A DNA stretch of 64,000 bases from positions 1 to 64,000 of the forward strand of contig PLSD01000135.1 in NCBI GenBank assembly GCA_003164135.1, written 5' to 3'. Source of the stretch: Acetobacteraceae bacterium (GTDB lineage Bacteria; Pseudomonadota; Alphaproteobacteria; Acetobacterales; Acetobacteraceae). Under the pieces are notes generated by a model, which searched no databases, had not been told where the DNA came from, and was given only the letters and a program-made list of their open reading frames with translations. The position numbers and the translations under genes were made by a program. This document shows, piece after piece, positions 42,781 through 51,773 of this stretch. Every line of letters begins with the position of its first letter. Positions within the stretch are counted from its first letter, which is position 1.

Positions 42781-44334
42781 ATGTTTGCTGCGCTGGCACC
42801 CTATAAGGCGGTTCACCGTTATGGACTGGGTGATTTGTTGCACGAACAGGCGCGCTCCCGCCCGGACGACATCGCGGTAGTCGACGGCAAGCACCGCTTC
42901 ACCTACGCGCAACTGGACGAGCGGGTAAATCGCCTGGCCGCGATGCTGCGCGAGCATGGTTTGCGCAAGGGTGACCGGATTCTCTGGCTTGGCCAGAACA
43001 GTTTCCGGGTTCTGGAAGTTCTGCTGGCGGCGGCACGCACGGGCGGTATTGTGTGCCCGGCGAACTGGCGCGCTTCCGCCGCCGAAGTGGCGCGCACGTT
43101 AGAAGATTTCGACCCGAAAGTGGTGTTCTGGCAAGAGGCTGAAGTCGGCGAGCAGAACCGCAAGGCGCGCGGGGATTGGCAGCACGGCCGCAGCTGGATT
43201 CAGCACGATGGCGAGGAGCACGACGAGCATTGCTATGAGAGTCTGCTGGCAAAGAGCCCATCTCTGGATGAATTCGAGCCGCTTGAACCTGCAACGCCGC
43301 TGCTGGCGATTTATACGGCGGCCTTCACCGGCGCACCGGCCGCCGCGCTGTTGAACCATGAGTCGCTGCTGCTGACGGCGATGATGGGGATTCAAGGGCA
43401 GAGCATTACGGAGAAGAGCGGCTATCTCGTCTCCGGCCCGATGTTCCATGTCGGCGTGCTCATGGGCACGCTGGCGACGTTTCTGGCCGGTGGCCGTTGC
43501 GCCTTCGTGGCCCGCGTCGACCCGGTTGAGCTGTTGCAGATGATTCAGGATGAGCATCTGACGCACGCCTTTATTCCGCAGCCGACGGCGCAGCAGATGG
43601 GCGTTGTCAACGCCGATGGCCATTATGACGTCAGTTCAATTTTTGCCAAATCAGACCTTTCCGATTGGCGCAGCCCGCTGGTGATGCCGCCCACCGCGCC
43701 GCTGATGACGCATCCCGGCGGTTACGGCCAGACGGAAATCGGCGGCTTGAGTGTACTGGCTTGGCTGGGTGGCGTTGCCGCCGGCCGGCCCTCGCCATTT
43801 TTGCAGATCAAGATTGGCGATGATGCCGGCAATGAACTGCCGCGCGGCGCGGTTGGTGAAATTTTTGCACGCGGCCCGCTGGTGATGTGCGGCTACTGGA
43901 ACCGGCCGGAGGAAAATGCCCGGCGTGTTGTGAATGGCTGGCACCGCACCAACGATTTGGGCAAGCGGCTGCCGGATGGTTCCCTGGCATTCGTGGGGCC
44001 AAAAACCACCATGATCAAATCCGCGCTGGAAAATATTTATCCAGTGGAAATCGAAACCTGCCTGCGCGAGCATGAGGCCGTTGCGGATGTGTGCGTCATC
44101 GGCGTGCCTGATCCGGTATGGTCGCAGAACGTGAAGGCGGTGATTGTGCGCCGGCCGGGGCGGACTGACGCCGAGGCGGATTTCATCGAGCATTGCCGCC
44201 AGCGGCTGGCATCCTACAAAAAACCGAAGATCGTGGTGTTTGCCGAAAGCCTGCCGCGCAACGGCGCCGGGCAAATAGACCGCGCCGCGGTGGATGCCGC
44301 TTATGGCGGTGGAGGATATCCGTCAGTTGGATAG
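42781..44334 (+). CDS. Acyl-CoA synthetase-like protein with degenerate active site
   Basis: This 517-residue protein clearly has the adenylate-forming fold: YAQLDERVNRLAAMLREHG, GPMFHVGVLMGTL, YGQTEIGG, GYWNRPEENARRV and the hinge region KTTMIKSALENIYPVEIE. However the P-loop reads YTAAFTGAPAAALLNH (178-193) instead of TSGTTG.PKG, and the C-terminal catalytic lysine is Gln498 in NGAGQIDR. Both key features are therefore changed while length and fold are preserved. It might be a CoA-binding or ligase-like protein without adenylation, or use another mechanism. Compare the intact ligases at 3501 and 46858. Confidence 0.85.
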   Translation: MFAALAPYKAVHRYGLGDLLHEQARSRPDDIAVVDGKHRFTYAQLDERVNRLAAMLREHGLRKGDRILWLGQNSFRVLEVLLAAARTGGIVCPANWRASAAEVARTLEDFDPKVVFWQEAEVGEQNRKARGDWQHGRSWIQHDGEEHDEHCYESLLAKSPSLDEFEPLEPATPLLAIYTAAFTGAPAAALLNHESLLLTAMMGIQGQSITEKSGYLVSGPMFHVGVLMGTLATFLAGGRCAFVARVDPVELLQMIQDEHLTHAFIPQPTAQQMGVVNADGHYDVSSIFAKSDLSDWRSPLVMPPTAPLMTHPGGYGQTEIGGLSVLAWLGGVAAGRPSPFLQIKIGDDAGNELPRGAVGEIFARGPLVMCGYWNRPEENARRVVNGWHRTNDLGKRLPDGSLAFVGPKTTMIKSALENIYPVEIETCLREHEAVADVCVIGVPDPVWSQNVKAVIVRRPGRTDAEADFIEHCRQRLASYKKPKIVVFAESLPRNGAGQIDRAAVDAAYGGGGYPSVG

Positions 44335-44406
44335 ATAGTGCCGATGCCGCGAACGCCACGAAAAAACAATCAGGCGGCGGTGGAGACAAATGGGAGAGGA
44401 ACTGTT

Positions 44407-45744
44407 GTGGCTAATTTATTGCACGCACGGGATATAAACTCCCAGAGTTACCCGGATTTTCTTGATCCGATCGAGACGGCCTCGCGCGGGTATCTGGACG
44501 CATTGCAGGAAGGCGCATTGGTTTCCACCTCAGCCCATGGGTATCGCTACGCGCCGCTGATCCGGGAATTATGGGACGGCTCCGGCATAAAGCCCTCGGA
44601 TATCCGCTCGAAGGCAGATTTTCAGGAGAAGGCGCCGTTTCTCGACAAGGACATGATCCGCGCCTACCGCGATGGTCGGGGCGATCCCAGCGGCGGCATG
44701 AGCGCGGCGGTGCCGGGTGAGACGGTTTACATCGGCACCACCTCGGGCACCACCGGCGACCCGACCCCCGTGCCTTGCGGCCGGCGCTCACCCAGTGAGG
44801 AAAGTTTCGCCCGCGACCAATGGTATTTCGGCGCCCGGCCTGGTGATTACATGGCCTGGATCATGTTCACCTTCCGCACCGGGCACCGCCGCCGCATCAT
44901 GGGGGAAATGGGCATCGCGGAACTGCTGTTCAGCATGTCTCCGGCGGAAATGCCGCGTCTGTGCGAAGCTTCCCGCATCTACCGGCCGACGTTCATGTCG
45001 ATCATGCCCAACCCGCTGATCCTGGCGCTGGAGCAGCATTTTGAGCGTAGCGGGGAGGACCCGGTTGACGTGTTCAAATCCTACAAAGGTGCGCTGTTCG
45101 GCGGTGAGCCGCTGGGGGAGCGCTTGCGTAACCTGACGAAATCCTGGGGGCTGGAGCTGTTCGAGAACACGGCCCTGGGCGATGTGTGCGGCGCCTCGGA
45201 ATGCCGCATGCGCAACGGGTTTCATGCTTATGAGGACTTGGCTTTTATCGAATGCATCGACCCGGTGACCTTGGAACAGGTGCCCGATGGACAGATCGGT
45301 GAGCTGGTGGTGACGACGCTGGTGGACCGTCTGACGCCGCTGGTGCGCTACCGTTCCGGCGATCTGGTGACCATCGACCGCAGCCCTTGCGGTTGCGGGC
45401 GCACGCATGCGCGCTTCAAGCTGCTGGGGCGCGCGAGTGACCAGGTTCTCGTGAAAGGCCGCAGCATTTTGCCGCGCGAAGTGCTGGGCCATGTGGAATG
45501 CCATAGCGAGACGCGCGCCGGGCTGTTTCAGATCATCCGCACAGACCGGGAAATGGATGAGCTGGCCTTGCGGATTGGCTACGACCTGACGCGCCTAAAG
45601 ACCGATGTTGCGGAGTTGCACGCGCGTCTGCACGATCGGATTTCAACCGCCTTCGATGTGCCGTTGCGTGTGGAACTGGTGGATGAACAGGAGCTTCTGA
45701 AACTGGGACCGCCACATAAAATTCCACGGGTGACCAAGCAATGA
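44407..45744 (+). CDS. Phenylacetate-CoA ligase-like adenylate-forming enzyme (copy 2)
   Basis: This ~445-residue PaaK-like protein matches the copy at 19163 along its length: IGTTSGTTGDPTPVPCG, MFTFRTG, YKGALFGGEPLGERL, ELVVTTLVDRLTPLVRYRSG, the zinc-type PCGCGRTHARF and an identical C-terminal PP.KIPRVTKQ. I choose the GTG at 44407, which follows GGGAGAGGA, because this gives the same length as copy 1; upstream in-frame starts exist at 44338. It overlaps the unknown partner gene at 45741 by 4 bases, as in copy 1. Confidence 0.85.
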   Translation: MANLLHARDINSQSYPDFLDPIETASRGYLDALQEGALVSTSAHGYRYAPLIRELWDGSGIKPSDIRSKADFQEKAPFLDKDMIRAYRDGRGDPSGGMSAAVPGETVYIGTTSGTTGDPTPVPCGRRSPSEESFARDQWYFGARPGDYMAWIMFTFRTGHRRRIMGEMGIAELLFSMSPAEMPRLCEASRIYRPTFMSIMPNPLILALEQHFERSGEDPVDVFKSYKGALFGGEPLGERLRNLTKSWGLELFENTALGDVCGASECRMRNGFHAYEDLAFIECIDPVTLEQVPDGQIGELVVTTLVDRLTPLVRYRSGDLVTIDRSPCGCGRTHARFKLLGRASDQVLVKGRSILPREVLGHVECHSETRAGLFQIIRTDREMDELALRIGYDLTRLKTDVAELHARLHDRISTAFDVPLRVELVDEQELLKLGPPHKIPRVTKQ

Positions 45745-46412
45745 ACACCACCACGCACCCCGATGCCGTCGGCCGCTATGTGGTGCACGGCCAGTCACAT
45801 TTTTTCGCCATCAAGCGCAGCGAGATCGAGCGTTGTGGCCTCGCCGCCGCACGGGTGATTGCCACCTTCGAGCTATTGCCTGGGCGTTTTGTGCTCACCA
45901 TTTCCCTGATGCCGGAAATCGCGCAGTTCGGCCCGTTCGAATCCGGTGTGCAACTGCTCGGCCTGCTCGGCACCAACGCCGATCTCAGCCCCTATGAGGC
46001 GACGCGGGTGGAGGCGCTGGTACGCTTGTTCGATGTCGCGGCGATCTGCGGCATCGACAAATCGGTGCTCGACGGGCTGGCGATGATCGGCAAGAACGCG
46101 GCGGAGATTTTTAAGGGCCGCATCGTCTGGGCGCGGCCTGATGCCTATGCGCTGGTTGCGGCAATGCCGGGCGTGATCGCACGGCGTTGTGTGGAGCTGG
46201 GGCCGGTGCTGGGGCTGGAATGCGCGGCCGGGGAGGGGATGCATATCGATGGCCGCGAATGGGACATCAGCGATGCCGGCGGTACCATCCGGCTATCCTC
46301 GCGCGCGTATCGCATCCAGCCGGTGACGGACCTTGATACTGGCGTGAAGGGCCATGTCGTGGGTCTGCCTTGTTCCTGCGGCAACCGCGATCCGTTGGTG
46401 GTGCTGGATTAG
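45741..46412 (+). CDS. Unknown protein paired with PaaK-like ligase (copy 2)
   Basis: This 223-residue protein is a homologue of the one at 18492; shared features are listed there, including HP.AVGRY, SPYEATR.E, RIVWARPDAY, ELGPVLGLEC, HIDGREW and the C-terminal LPCSCGN. Sequence identity looks moderate, so the duplication is old or the copies came separately. The ATGA overlap with the ligase gene indicates coupled translation. It has no recognisable domain. Confidence 0.75.
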   Translation: MNTTTHPDAVGRYVVHGQSHFFAIKRSEIERCGLAAARVIATFELLPGRFVLTISLMPEIAQFGPFESGVQLLGLLGTNADLSPYEATRVEALVRLFDVAAICGIDKSVLDGLAMIGKNAAEIFKGRIVWARPDAYALVAAMPGVIARRCVELGPVLGLECAAGEGMHIDGREWDISDAGGTIRLSSRAYRIQPVTDLDTGVKGHVVGLPCSCGNRDPLVVLD

Positions 46413-46414
46413 CT

Positions 46415-46861
46415 TCAGGTAAATTGCGCGGCAATCCGCGCGGCCAGTTTTTGCAGCTCCGCGGGTTCGGCCAGAGCGCCGGGCTCGTAGTAACGCAGGA
46501 TGCCAAGCGGCAGGTTCTTCCAGCGTGGCACCACATGCACATGCAGGTGGAATACCGACTGTCCGGTATCGCCGCCGTTGAACTGCGCGACGTGAATGCC
46601 ATCCGGGTTGAGCGCGCCGCGTAGCGCCCGTGCCACGCGCGTCACCGTGGCCATCACCTCGCCGATGGCGCGCGGCTCGACCTCCAGGATATTGCGTGCG
46701 CGAGACCATTTGGAGACGACCAGCGCATGCCCGGTGGATTGCGGCGCGATGTCGAGAAAGGCGAGCGTGGTGTCATCCTCGAAAATCTTCGCGCAAGGCA
46801 GTTCGCCGCGAATGATGCGGGCAAAAATGTTGTTGTCCTCATAGGCACCGTCGAGGCTCAT
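46415..46861 (-). CDS. HIT family hydrolase
   Basis: This 148-residue protein has the histidine-triad motif HLHVHVV with His105, His107 and His109, and the family's NNIFARIIRGELPCAKIFED opening. It should hydrolyse a nucleoside phosphoramidate or adenylate (for example an acyl-AMP or AMP by-product). The start at 46861 follows GGAGA and overlaps the stop of the upstream acyl-CoA ligase, which makes hydrolysis of stalled acyl-adenylates an attractive role. It is the last gene of the minus-strand operon 50006-46415. Confidence 0.88.
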   Translation of the reverse strand: MSLDGAYEDNNIFARIIRGELPCAKIFEDDTTLAFLDIAPQSTGHALVVSKWSRARNILEVEPRAIGEVMATVTRVARALRGALNPDGIHVAQFNGGDTGQSVFHLHVHVVPRWKNLPLGILRYYEPGALAEPAELQKLAARIAAQFT

Positions 46862-48408
46862 GGTGGGTCTCCTGTGTTCCAGTAGCGGTCGCGTAGCAGG
46901 CGTTTGTACAGTTTGCCGGTCTCGTGCCGGGGCAGTTCGGGCAGAAAATCCACCGAGCGCGGGCATTTGATATGCGATAGATGCGCCCGGCAATAGTCGA
47001 TGAGCTCTTGCGCGAAAGTATCGTTCGCATCGGCCCAGTCCATCGGCTGCACCACGGCTTTCACCTCCTCGCCCATTTCTGCGTTAGGTACGCCGATCAC
47101 GGCGGCATCGCGCACGCGTGGATGCGTGGCCAGCAGGTTTTCCGCCTCCTGCGGATAGATGTTAACCCCGCCTGAGATGATCATAAAACTCTTGCGGTCG
47201 GTGAGGAACAGATAGCCATCGCCATCGAGAAAGCCGATGTCGCCCATCGTCGTCCAGCCGGGATGCTGCTTGTGCCGTGCCTGCGCGGTTTTTACCTCGT
47301 CGTTGAGGTAGCGGAAATCCCAGCCGCCCTCGAAATACACGTCGCCCTGTTCGCCGGGGGGCAGTTCGTTGCCAGCGTCGTCGCAGATATGCAGCGTACC
47401 CCAGTCCGCGCGGCCGACGGAGCCGGGCTTTTGCAGCCATTCCTCCGGCGTGATGAAGGTCGAGCCGTTGCCTTCCGAGCCGCCGTAATATTCGTAGATG
47501 ATCGGGCCGAGCCAATCGAGCATCTGCCGCTTCACCGCCATCGGGCAGGGTGCGGCGGCGTGGACCACATGCGTCAGCGAGGAAAGATCATAGGCCATGC
47601 GCTGTTCTTCGGGCAGGCGCAGCAACCGGATGAACATGGTTGGCACCATCTGCGTAAACGTCACGCGGTAGCGTCCGATGGCGGCGAGCGCTGCCAGTGG
47701 CTCGAATTTTTCCATCAGCACGATGGTGGCGCCCAGGCGTTGCGCGGCGGTGGTAACGGCCAGCGGTGCGGTGTGGTACAGCGGCGCGGGCGAGAGATAC
47801 ACCGTGTGCTCCCCGATGCCGTAGCGCTCCCGCTGGCGCTCAGCCAGCATGTGCGCCGCCGTGGCGGGGCCGCCGGTTAAGGGAATGCGGATGCCCTTGG
47901 GCCGGCCCGTGGTACCGGAGGAATACACCAGATGAAAACCGGCCTGTTCATCGGCAATCGGCGTGGCGGGAAATGAAACAATCCGCGACTCCCAGTTATC
48001 AAAATCCTCCAGCTTCTGGTCAGCCATCAGGACATGCACCAGGCCGGGGGCCAGTTCGCGCCGCTGCTGCAACAACGCGGCAGCGGATTTCACGCGGGCC
48101 GAGGTAAACAGCAATTTGGAGCCGCTATCGGCCAGAATATATCCCGCCTCCGTGGCGGTGAGCGCCGTGGAAAGCGGCGTGATATAAACGCCGGCCCGCT
48201 GCGCTGCCCAGTAGATTTCGTAATACGCAAGGCAGTTGGGCAACCATATGGCGATGGTATCGCCGTTATGAATGCCCAACGCCCGCAACAAATGCGCCCC
48301 CTGGTTGGCCCGTGCTTCCAGCGTGGCGTAGGAGAGCGCCTCTCCGGTTTCCGCCCGGATAACGGCCGGTTTGTCAGGCTTTTCGCGCGCGTGAAACCTG
48401 GGGTGCAT
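46858..48408 (-). CDS. Acyl-CoA synthetase (FadD-like)
   Basis: This 516-residue ligase has an intact P-loop (LVYSSGTTGRPKGIRI), YYGGSEGNGSTFI, the GDIGFLDGDGYLFLTDRKSF hinge region, IISGGVNIYPQEAENLL and the C-terminal catalytic lysine in HETGKLYKRL. The sequence type resembles actinobacterial FadD13/FadD4-like enzymes active on large or cyclic acids, but I assign only the general activity. Its start at 48408 is one base from the SDR stop. It overlaps the HIT gene by 4 bases. Confidence 0.9.
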   Translation of the reverse strand: MHPRFHAREKPDKPAVIRAETGEALSYATLEARANQGAHLLRALGIHNGDTIAIWLPNCLAYYEIYWAAQRAGVYITPLSTALTATEAGYILADSGSKLLFTSARVKSAAALLQQRRELAPGLVHVLMADQKLEDFDNWESRIVSFPATPIADEQAGFHLVYSSGTTGRPKGIRIPLTGGPATAAHMLAERQRERYGIGEHTVYLSPAPLYHTAPLAVTTAAQRLGATIVLMEKFEPLAALAAIGRYRVTFTQMVPTMFIRLLRLPEEQRMAYDLSSLTHVVHAAAPCPMAVKRQMLDWLGPIIYEYYGGSEGNGSTFITPEEWLQKPGSVGRADWGTLHICDDAGNELPPGEQGDVYFEGGWDFRYLNDEVKTAQARHKQHPGWTTMGDIGFLDGDGYLFLTDRKSFMIISGGVNIYPQEAENLLATHPRVRDAAVIGVPNAEMGEEVKAVVQPMDWADANDTFAQELIDYCRAHLSHIKCPRSVDFLPELPRHETGKLYKRLLRDRYWNTGDPP

Positions 48409-48409
48409 G

Positions 48410-49216
48410 TCAGTGCCGGGGTGGTGTCAGCGCGTCGGCCGAGGCGTCGCCCAGGTCGTTGCCGCCATCCACGTTGAAGATTGAGCCGGTGACGTAACCG
48501 GCGCCCGGGGTGGCGAGGAACACGGCCATGTCCGCTACATCCTGCTTGGTGCCGTAATCGCGCAACGCCAAACGGCCCTTCAGCGCCGCCGTGCTCTCCG
48601 GCGTGGGGGCGAGCCGCGCCATGCCCTCGGTATCGCCAATCGGGCCGGGGGAAATGGCGTTCACCCGCACACCCGCTGGGCCCCATTCCAGCGCCAGACA
48701 TTTGGTCAGCATGTTGATCCCGGCTTTCGCGGCGCAGGCATGGGCCTGGAAAGGCATCGGGTGCACACCCTGGCCGGCTGAGATCGCGATCAGCGAGGCG
48801 CCTGGTTTGGTCAGATGTTCCCAGCTGGCACGAAACACGTTGAACGTGCCGATCAGGTCGATGTCGATGACGGTTTTGAAGCCGTTGGCGGAAAGCCCGA
48901 TGGCGGGGGCAAGAAAATTCCCGGCGGCGCCGGAAACCACGATATCCAGCGTGCCGAATTTTTGCGAGGCCTCGTTGAACCGCTGCTCAATGGCTGCATA
49001 ATCGCGTACATCCGCCGCCAACCCCAACGCCTGCGCACCCTTGGCTTGCAACACCGCCACCGCGGCATCCAGTTTCTCCTGGTTGCGCGCGAGCAGCACG
49101 AGGTTGGCGCCAAGTTCGGCAAAGCGTTCGGCAATGCCGAGATTAATGCCGCTGGAGCCGCCGGCGATGAAGGCGGTCTTGCCGGCCAGCAAGCCCGGGA
49201 GAAACACATTGGTCAT
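48410..49216 (-). CDS. SDR of the 2,4-dienoyl-CoA reductase (DECR2-like) type
   Basis: This 268-residue SDR has the unusual cofactor motif GGSSGINLGIAERF, VVSGAAGNF in place of NNAG, and AHACAAKAGINMLTKCLALE, in which Lys remains but the usual YxxxK Tyr is missing. EWGPAGVRVNAISPGPIG follows. These features match peroxisomal-type 2,4-dienoyl-CoA reductases (HACAAK segment), which reduce dienoyl-CoAs with NADPH. It is between the crotonase at 49218 and the ligase at 46858 in one operon. It would allow use of unsaturated side chains. Confidence 0.85.
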   Translation of the reverse strand: MTNVFLPGLLAGKTAFIAGGSSGINLGIAERFAELGANLVLLARNQEKLDAAVAVLQAKGAQALGLAADVRDYAAIEQRFNEASQKFGTLDIVVSGAAGNFLAPAIGLSANGFKTVIDIDLIGTFNVFRASWEHLTKPGASLIAISAGQGVHPMPFQAHACAAKAGINMLTKCLALEWGPAGVRVNAISPGPIGDTEGMARLAPTPESTAALKGRLALRDYGTKQDVADMAVFLATPGAGYVTGSIFNVDGGNDLGDASADALTPPRH

Positions 49217-49217
49217 T

Positions 49218-50006
49218 CTATTTGCCTGTAAAAACAGGTTTGCGGCGCTCGCGGAAGGCTTTCACCCCCTCCACGAAATCATCCGTGCGGGTGGCCAGGC
49301 GCTGTTGCGCGCGCTCTTCCTTCAACTGCTCGCTGAACGGCATTTCATACGCCGCCCAGGTGGCGCGGCGGATCCCGCGCAGCGAGAACGCGGGGCCAGC
49401 CGCCAATTCCGCCGCCAGCGCCGCCGCTGTGGCGTCCACGGCCTCGTCCTCCACCAGCCGGGTGATCAGCCCGGTTTCATAGGCTTTTTCCGCCGGGTAT
49501 TTCTGCCCCAGCAGCATCATTTCCATCGCCCGCACGCGGCCGATGGCGCGGGTGAGAATATAGGCCGAGCCGCCATCCGGTACGAGCCCGACATGGCGGA
49601 ATGCTTGCAGGAAATACGCGGATTTTCCTGCAATAATCAGATCGCCCATCAGTGCGATGGAGCAGCCGATGCCTGCCGCCGCACCCTTCACGGCGGTGAT
49701 GACGGGGATGGGGTAGTCGCGCAGCAACTCCATCATCGGGTTGAACGTGCTCTCCAGCCCGGTGCCGATATCGCGCTCGGGGTCGTCCAGCTCGAAGGTG
49801 AGCGTGTTGAGGTTGGCGCCCGCAGAAAATGCCCGCCCATGCGCGCCGATCACCAGCACCCGCGCCTCGGTCGCGGCGCGGCGGATCGCCTCAAGCAACT
49901 CGGTTCCCAGTGTCGGGGTCATCGCGTTCAGGCTCGCCGGCTGGTTCAGCCGCACGGTCGCGATCCCGTTTTCGAGCGTGTAGTCCACAGTTTCGTAATT
50001 TGTCAT
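49218..50006 (-). CDS. Enoyl-CoA hydratase/isomerase, PaaG-like
   Basis: This 262-residue crotonase has LNQPASLNAMTPTLGTELLE, GAHGRAFSAGANLNTL, GAAAGIGCSIALMGDLIIAG and VGLVPDGGSAYILTRAIGRV. The single Asp and the RRKPVFTGK ending place it with the PaaG-like protein at 23087. The start at 50006 is preceded by GGGGA. It is the first gene of the minus operon and is divergent from another crotonase gene at 50109, with an 18-bp operator-like site between them. Confidence 0.88.
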   Translation of the reverse strand: MTNYETVDYTLENGIATVRLNQPASLNAMTPTLGTELLEAIRRAATEARVLVIGAHGRAFSAGANLNTLTFELDDPERDIGTGLESTFNPMMELLRDYPIPVITAVKGAAAGIGCSIALMGDLIIAGKSAYFLQAFRHVGLVPDGGSAYILTRAIGRVRAMEMMLLGQKYPAEKAYETGLITRLVEDEAVDATAAALAAELAAGPAFSLRGIRRATWAAYEMPFSEQLKEERAQQRLATRTDDFVEGVKAFRERRKPVFTGK

Positions 50007-50050
50007 TGATGTCCCCATCCCTGGCCTTGACGCAACGGCGAAAGGCCGCA

Positions 50051-50068
50051 AACCTAGTTATATAAGTC
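50051..50068. promoter_or_regulatory. Putative operator, 18-bp motif copy 4
   Basis: AACCTAGTTATATAAGTC lies 44 bases from the minus-strand crotonase start (50006) and 40 bases from the plus-strand one (50109). The core TAGTTATATA is identical to the copy at 30873. A regulator here could control both beta-oxidation operons at once, 46415-50006 and 50109-57041. Confidence 0.65.
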
Positions 50069-50108
50069 AGTCTAGCCGGTGGGCGAGGCCGGTCAAGCGG
50101 GGGATAAA

Positions 50109-50894
50109 ATGCCGGACGAGATTTTGCTTGAGAAGCGCGGCGACGGGGTTGCCATTGTCACCATGAACCGGCCGTTGGCGATGAACGCGCTCTCCGCCAG
50201 CCTGCGCGATGCCTTGTCCCTGGCGATGATCGAAATCCGCGATGACCCCGCCGTGCGCGCCGTGGTGCTGACCGGCGCTGGGGAGCGCGCCTTCACCGCC
50301 GGGTTGGATTTGAAGGAGCTGGGCGCGGATACCTCCAATCTCGGCGCGGCGACGGATCAGAATCCGGTTTCCAACCCGGTGCGGGCGATCGAAGCCTGCG
50401 GCAAGCCCGTGGTCGGCGCCATCAACGGCGTGGCAATCACCGGCGGGTTCGAGGTGGCGCTGGCCTGCACAATCCTGATTGCCTCCACCAACGCCCGCTT
50501 TGCCGATACGCATGCGCTGGTGGGGGTGATGCCGGGCTGGGGGCTCTCGCAAAAACTCTCGCGCATCATCGGCCTCAGCCGCGCCAAGGAAATGTCCTTC
50601 ACCGCCCGCTTTATCGACGCGCGGACGGCGTATGAATGGGGGCTGGTGAACCGCGTGGTGGAGGCCGGCGAACTGCTCCAGGAAGCGTGTGCCCTGGCCG
50701 CCCGTATCGCCAGTCTCGATGTGGAATTTCTCCGCGATTACGGCCGGTTGATCGATGAAGGCTACGACATGCCCTTCCAGACGGCGCTGGCGCATGAGGT
50801 GAAATTTTCCACCGCGCGCAACAGCAAGGTGACCGCTAAATCCATTGAGGCGCGCCGGACCGGCGTGCTGGAGCGTGGACGTACGCAATTGTGA
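50109..50894 (+). CDS. Enoyl-CoA hydratase/isomerase family protein
   Basis: This 261-residue crotonase has MNRPLAMNALSASLRDALSL, GAGERAFTAGLDLKEL, GVAITGGFEVALACTILIAS and FADTHALVGVMPGWGLSQKL. In the last motif the usual Glu/Asp pair is absent and the segment reads THALVGVMPGWG, as in EchA-type members, so activity may differ from hydration. The start at 50109 follows GGGGGA. It is the first gene of the long plus-strand operon running to 57041. Confidence 0.86.
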   Translation: MPDEILLEKRGDGVAIVTMNRPLAMNALSASLRDALSLAMIEIRDDPAVRAVVLTGAGERAFTAGLDLKELGADTSNLGAATDQNPVSNPVRAIEACGKPVVGAINGVAITGGFEVALACTILIASTNARFADTHALVGVMPGWGLSQKLSRIIGLSRAKEMSFTARFIDARTAYEWGLVNRVVEAGELLQEACALAARIASLDVEFLRDYGRLIDEGYDMPFQTALAHEVKFSTARNSKVTAKSIEARRTGVLERGRTQL

Positions 50895-50903
50895 GCCCGT
50901 TCC

Positions 50904-51734
50904 ATGCCGCTTGATTATCATCGGCTCAAAAGCCTTCCTCCCGCGCGGGCGGAGCAGGCGTGGACGGCGCAGCAGACGATTTTATACGCGCTGGGCGTCG
51001 GCGCGATGGAATTGCCTTTTGTTTACGAGAAAGACCTGCGCGCCTTGCCAACCATGTGCGCGATACTGGCAGCACCCCCGTTGTTTACCAAGGACAACGG
51101 TTTTGGCCTGGATTTGCGGCGGATCCTGCATATCGAACAATCGCTGGAAATTCATGCGCCCATTCCGGTGGCGGGAAATTTCACTGGCGAGAGCCGGTTC
51201 GACCGCATTGTCGACAAGGGCGAGAACGCGATCATCCACACCTCGCGGCGAATATTCGATGAGGAAGGAACGCATTTCGCCACCGCCGGCGTGGCGATCA
51301 TGGCGCGCGGCGGCGGCGGTTTTGGCGGCGGCGATCCGGCCCCGCCGGTACGGCCTTTCCCGCTGGATGCGCCGCCCGACCTGACGGTTCGCTTGCCCAC
51401 GGCGGCGAACCAGGCGATGCTCTACCGGCTTTCGGGCGACCGCAATCCCCTGCATATCGACCCCGCGATGGCCCGCGTGGGCGGCTTCGAGCGGCCGATC
51501 CTGCACGGCATGTGCAGCTACGGCATCGCCGGGCGCGCGTTGATTGCCGCACTGTGCGGCAACGACCCGGCGGGGCTGAAATCCATGCAGTGCCGCTTTT
51601 CCGCGCCGGTGTTTCCGGGCGAGACCATCCGCACCGAAATCTGGCGTGCCGGGGGCGGTTCAGTGCGCTTCCGCGCGGTGGTCGAGGGCAGGGAGGTCGC
51701 CGTGCTGACCCAGGGATTCGCGCAGCTCCACTGA
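50904..51734 (+). CDS. MaoC family hydratase (hotdog, MFE2-like)
   Basis: This 276-residue protein has two hotdog repeats; the second carries the hydratase-2 signature YRLSGDRNPLHIDPAMARVG (Asp179, His184) followed by ERPILHGMCSYGIAGRAL. That is the same arrangement as in (R)-specific enoyl-CoA hydratases and steroid ChsH-type dehydratases. It lies 9 bases after the crotonase. It should hydrate a trans-2-enoyl-CoA, giving the pathway an R-specific route beside the crotonases. Confidence 0.88.
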   Translation: MPLDYHRLKSLPPARAEQAWTAQQTILYALGVGAMELPFVYEKDLRALPTMCAILAAPPLFTKDNGFGLDLRRILHIEQSLEIHAPIPVAGNFTGESRFDRIVDKGENAIIHTSRRIFDEEGTHFATAGVAIMARGGGGFGGGDPAPPVRPFPLDAPPDLTVRLPTAANQAMLYRLSGDRNPLHIDPAMARVGGFERPILHGMCSYGIAGRALIAALCGNDPAGLKSMQCRFSAPVFPGETIRTEIWRAGGGSVRFRAVVEGREVAVLTQGFAQLH

Positions 51735-51773
51735 GCGGCCGGAGCGGCTTGCATTTTTCGCGGAACATGGGTT

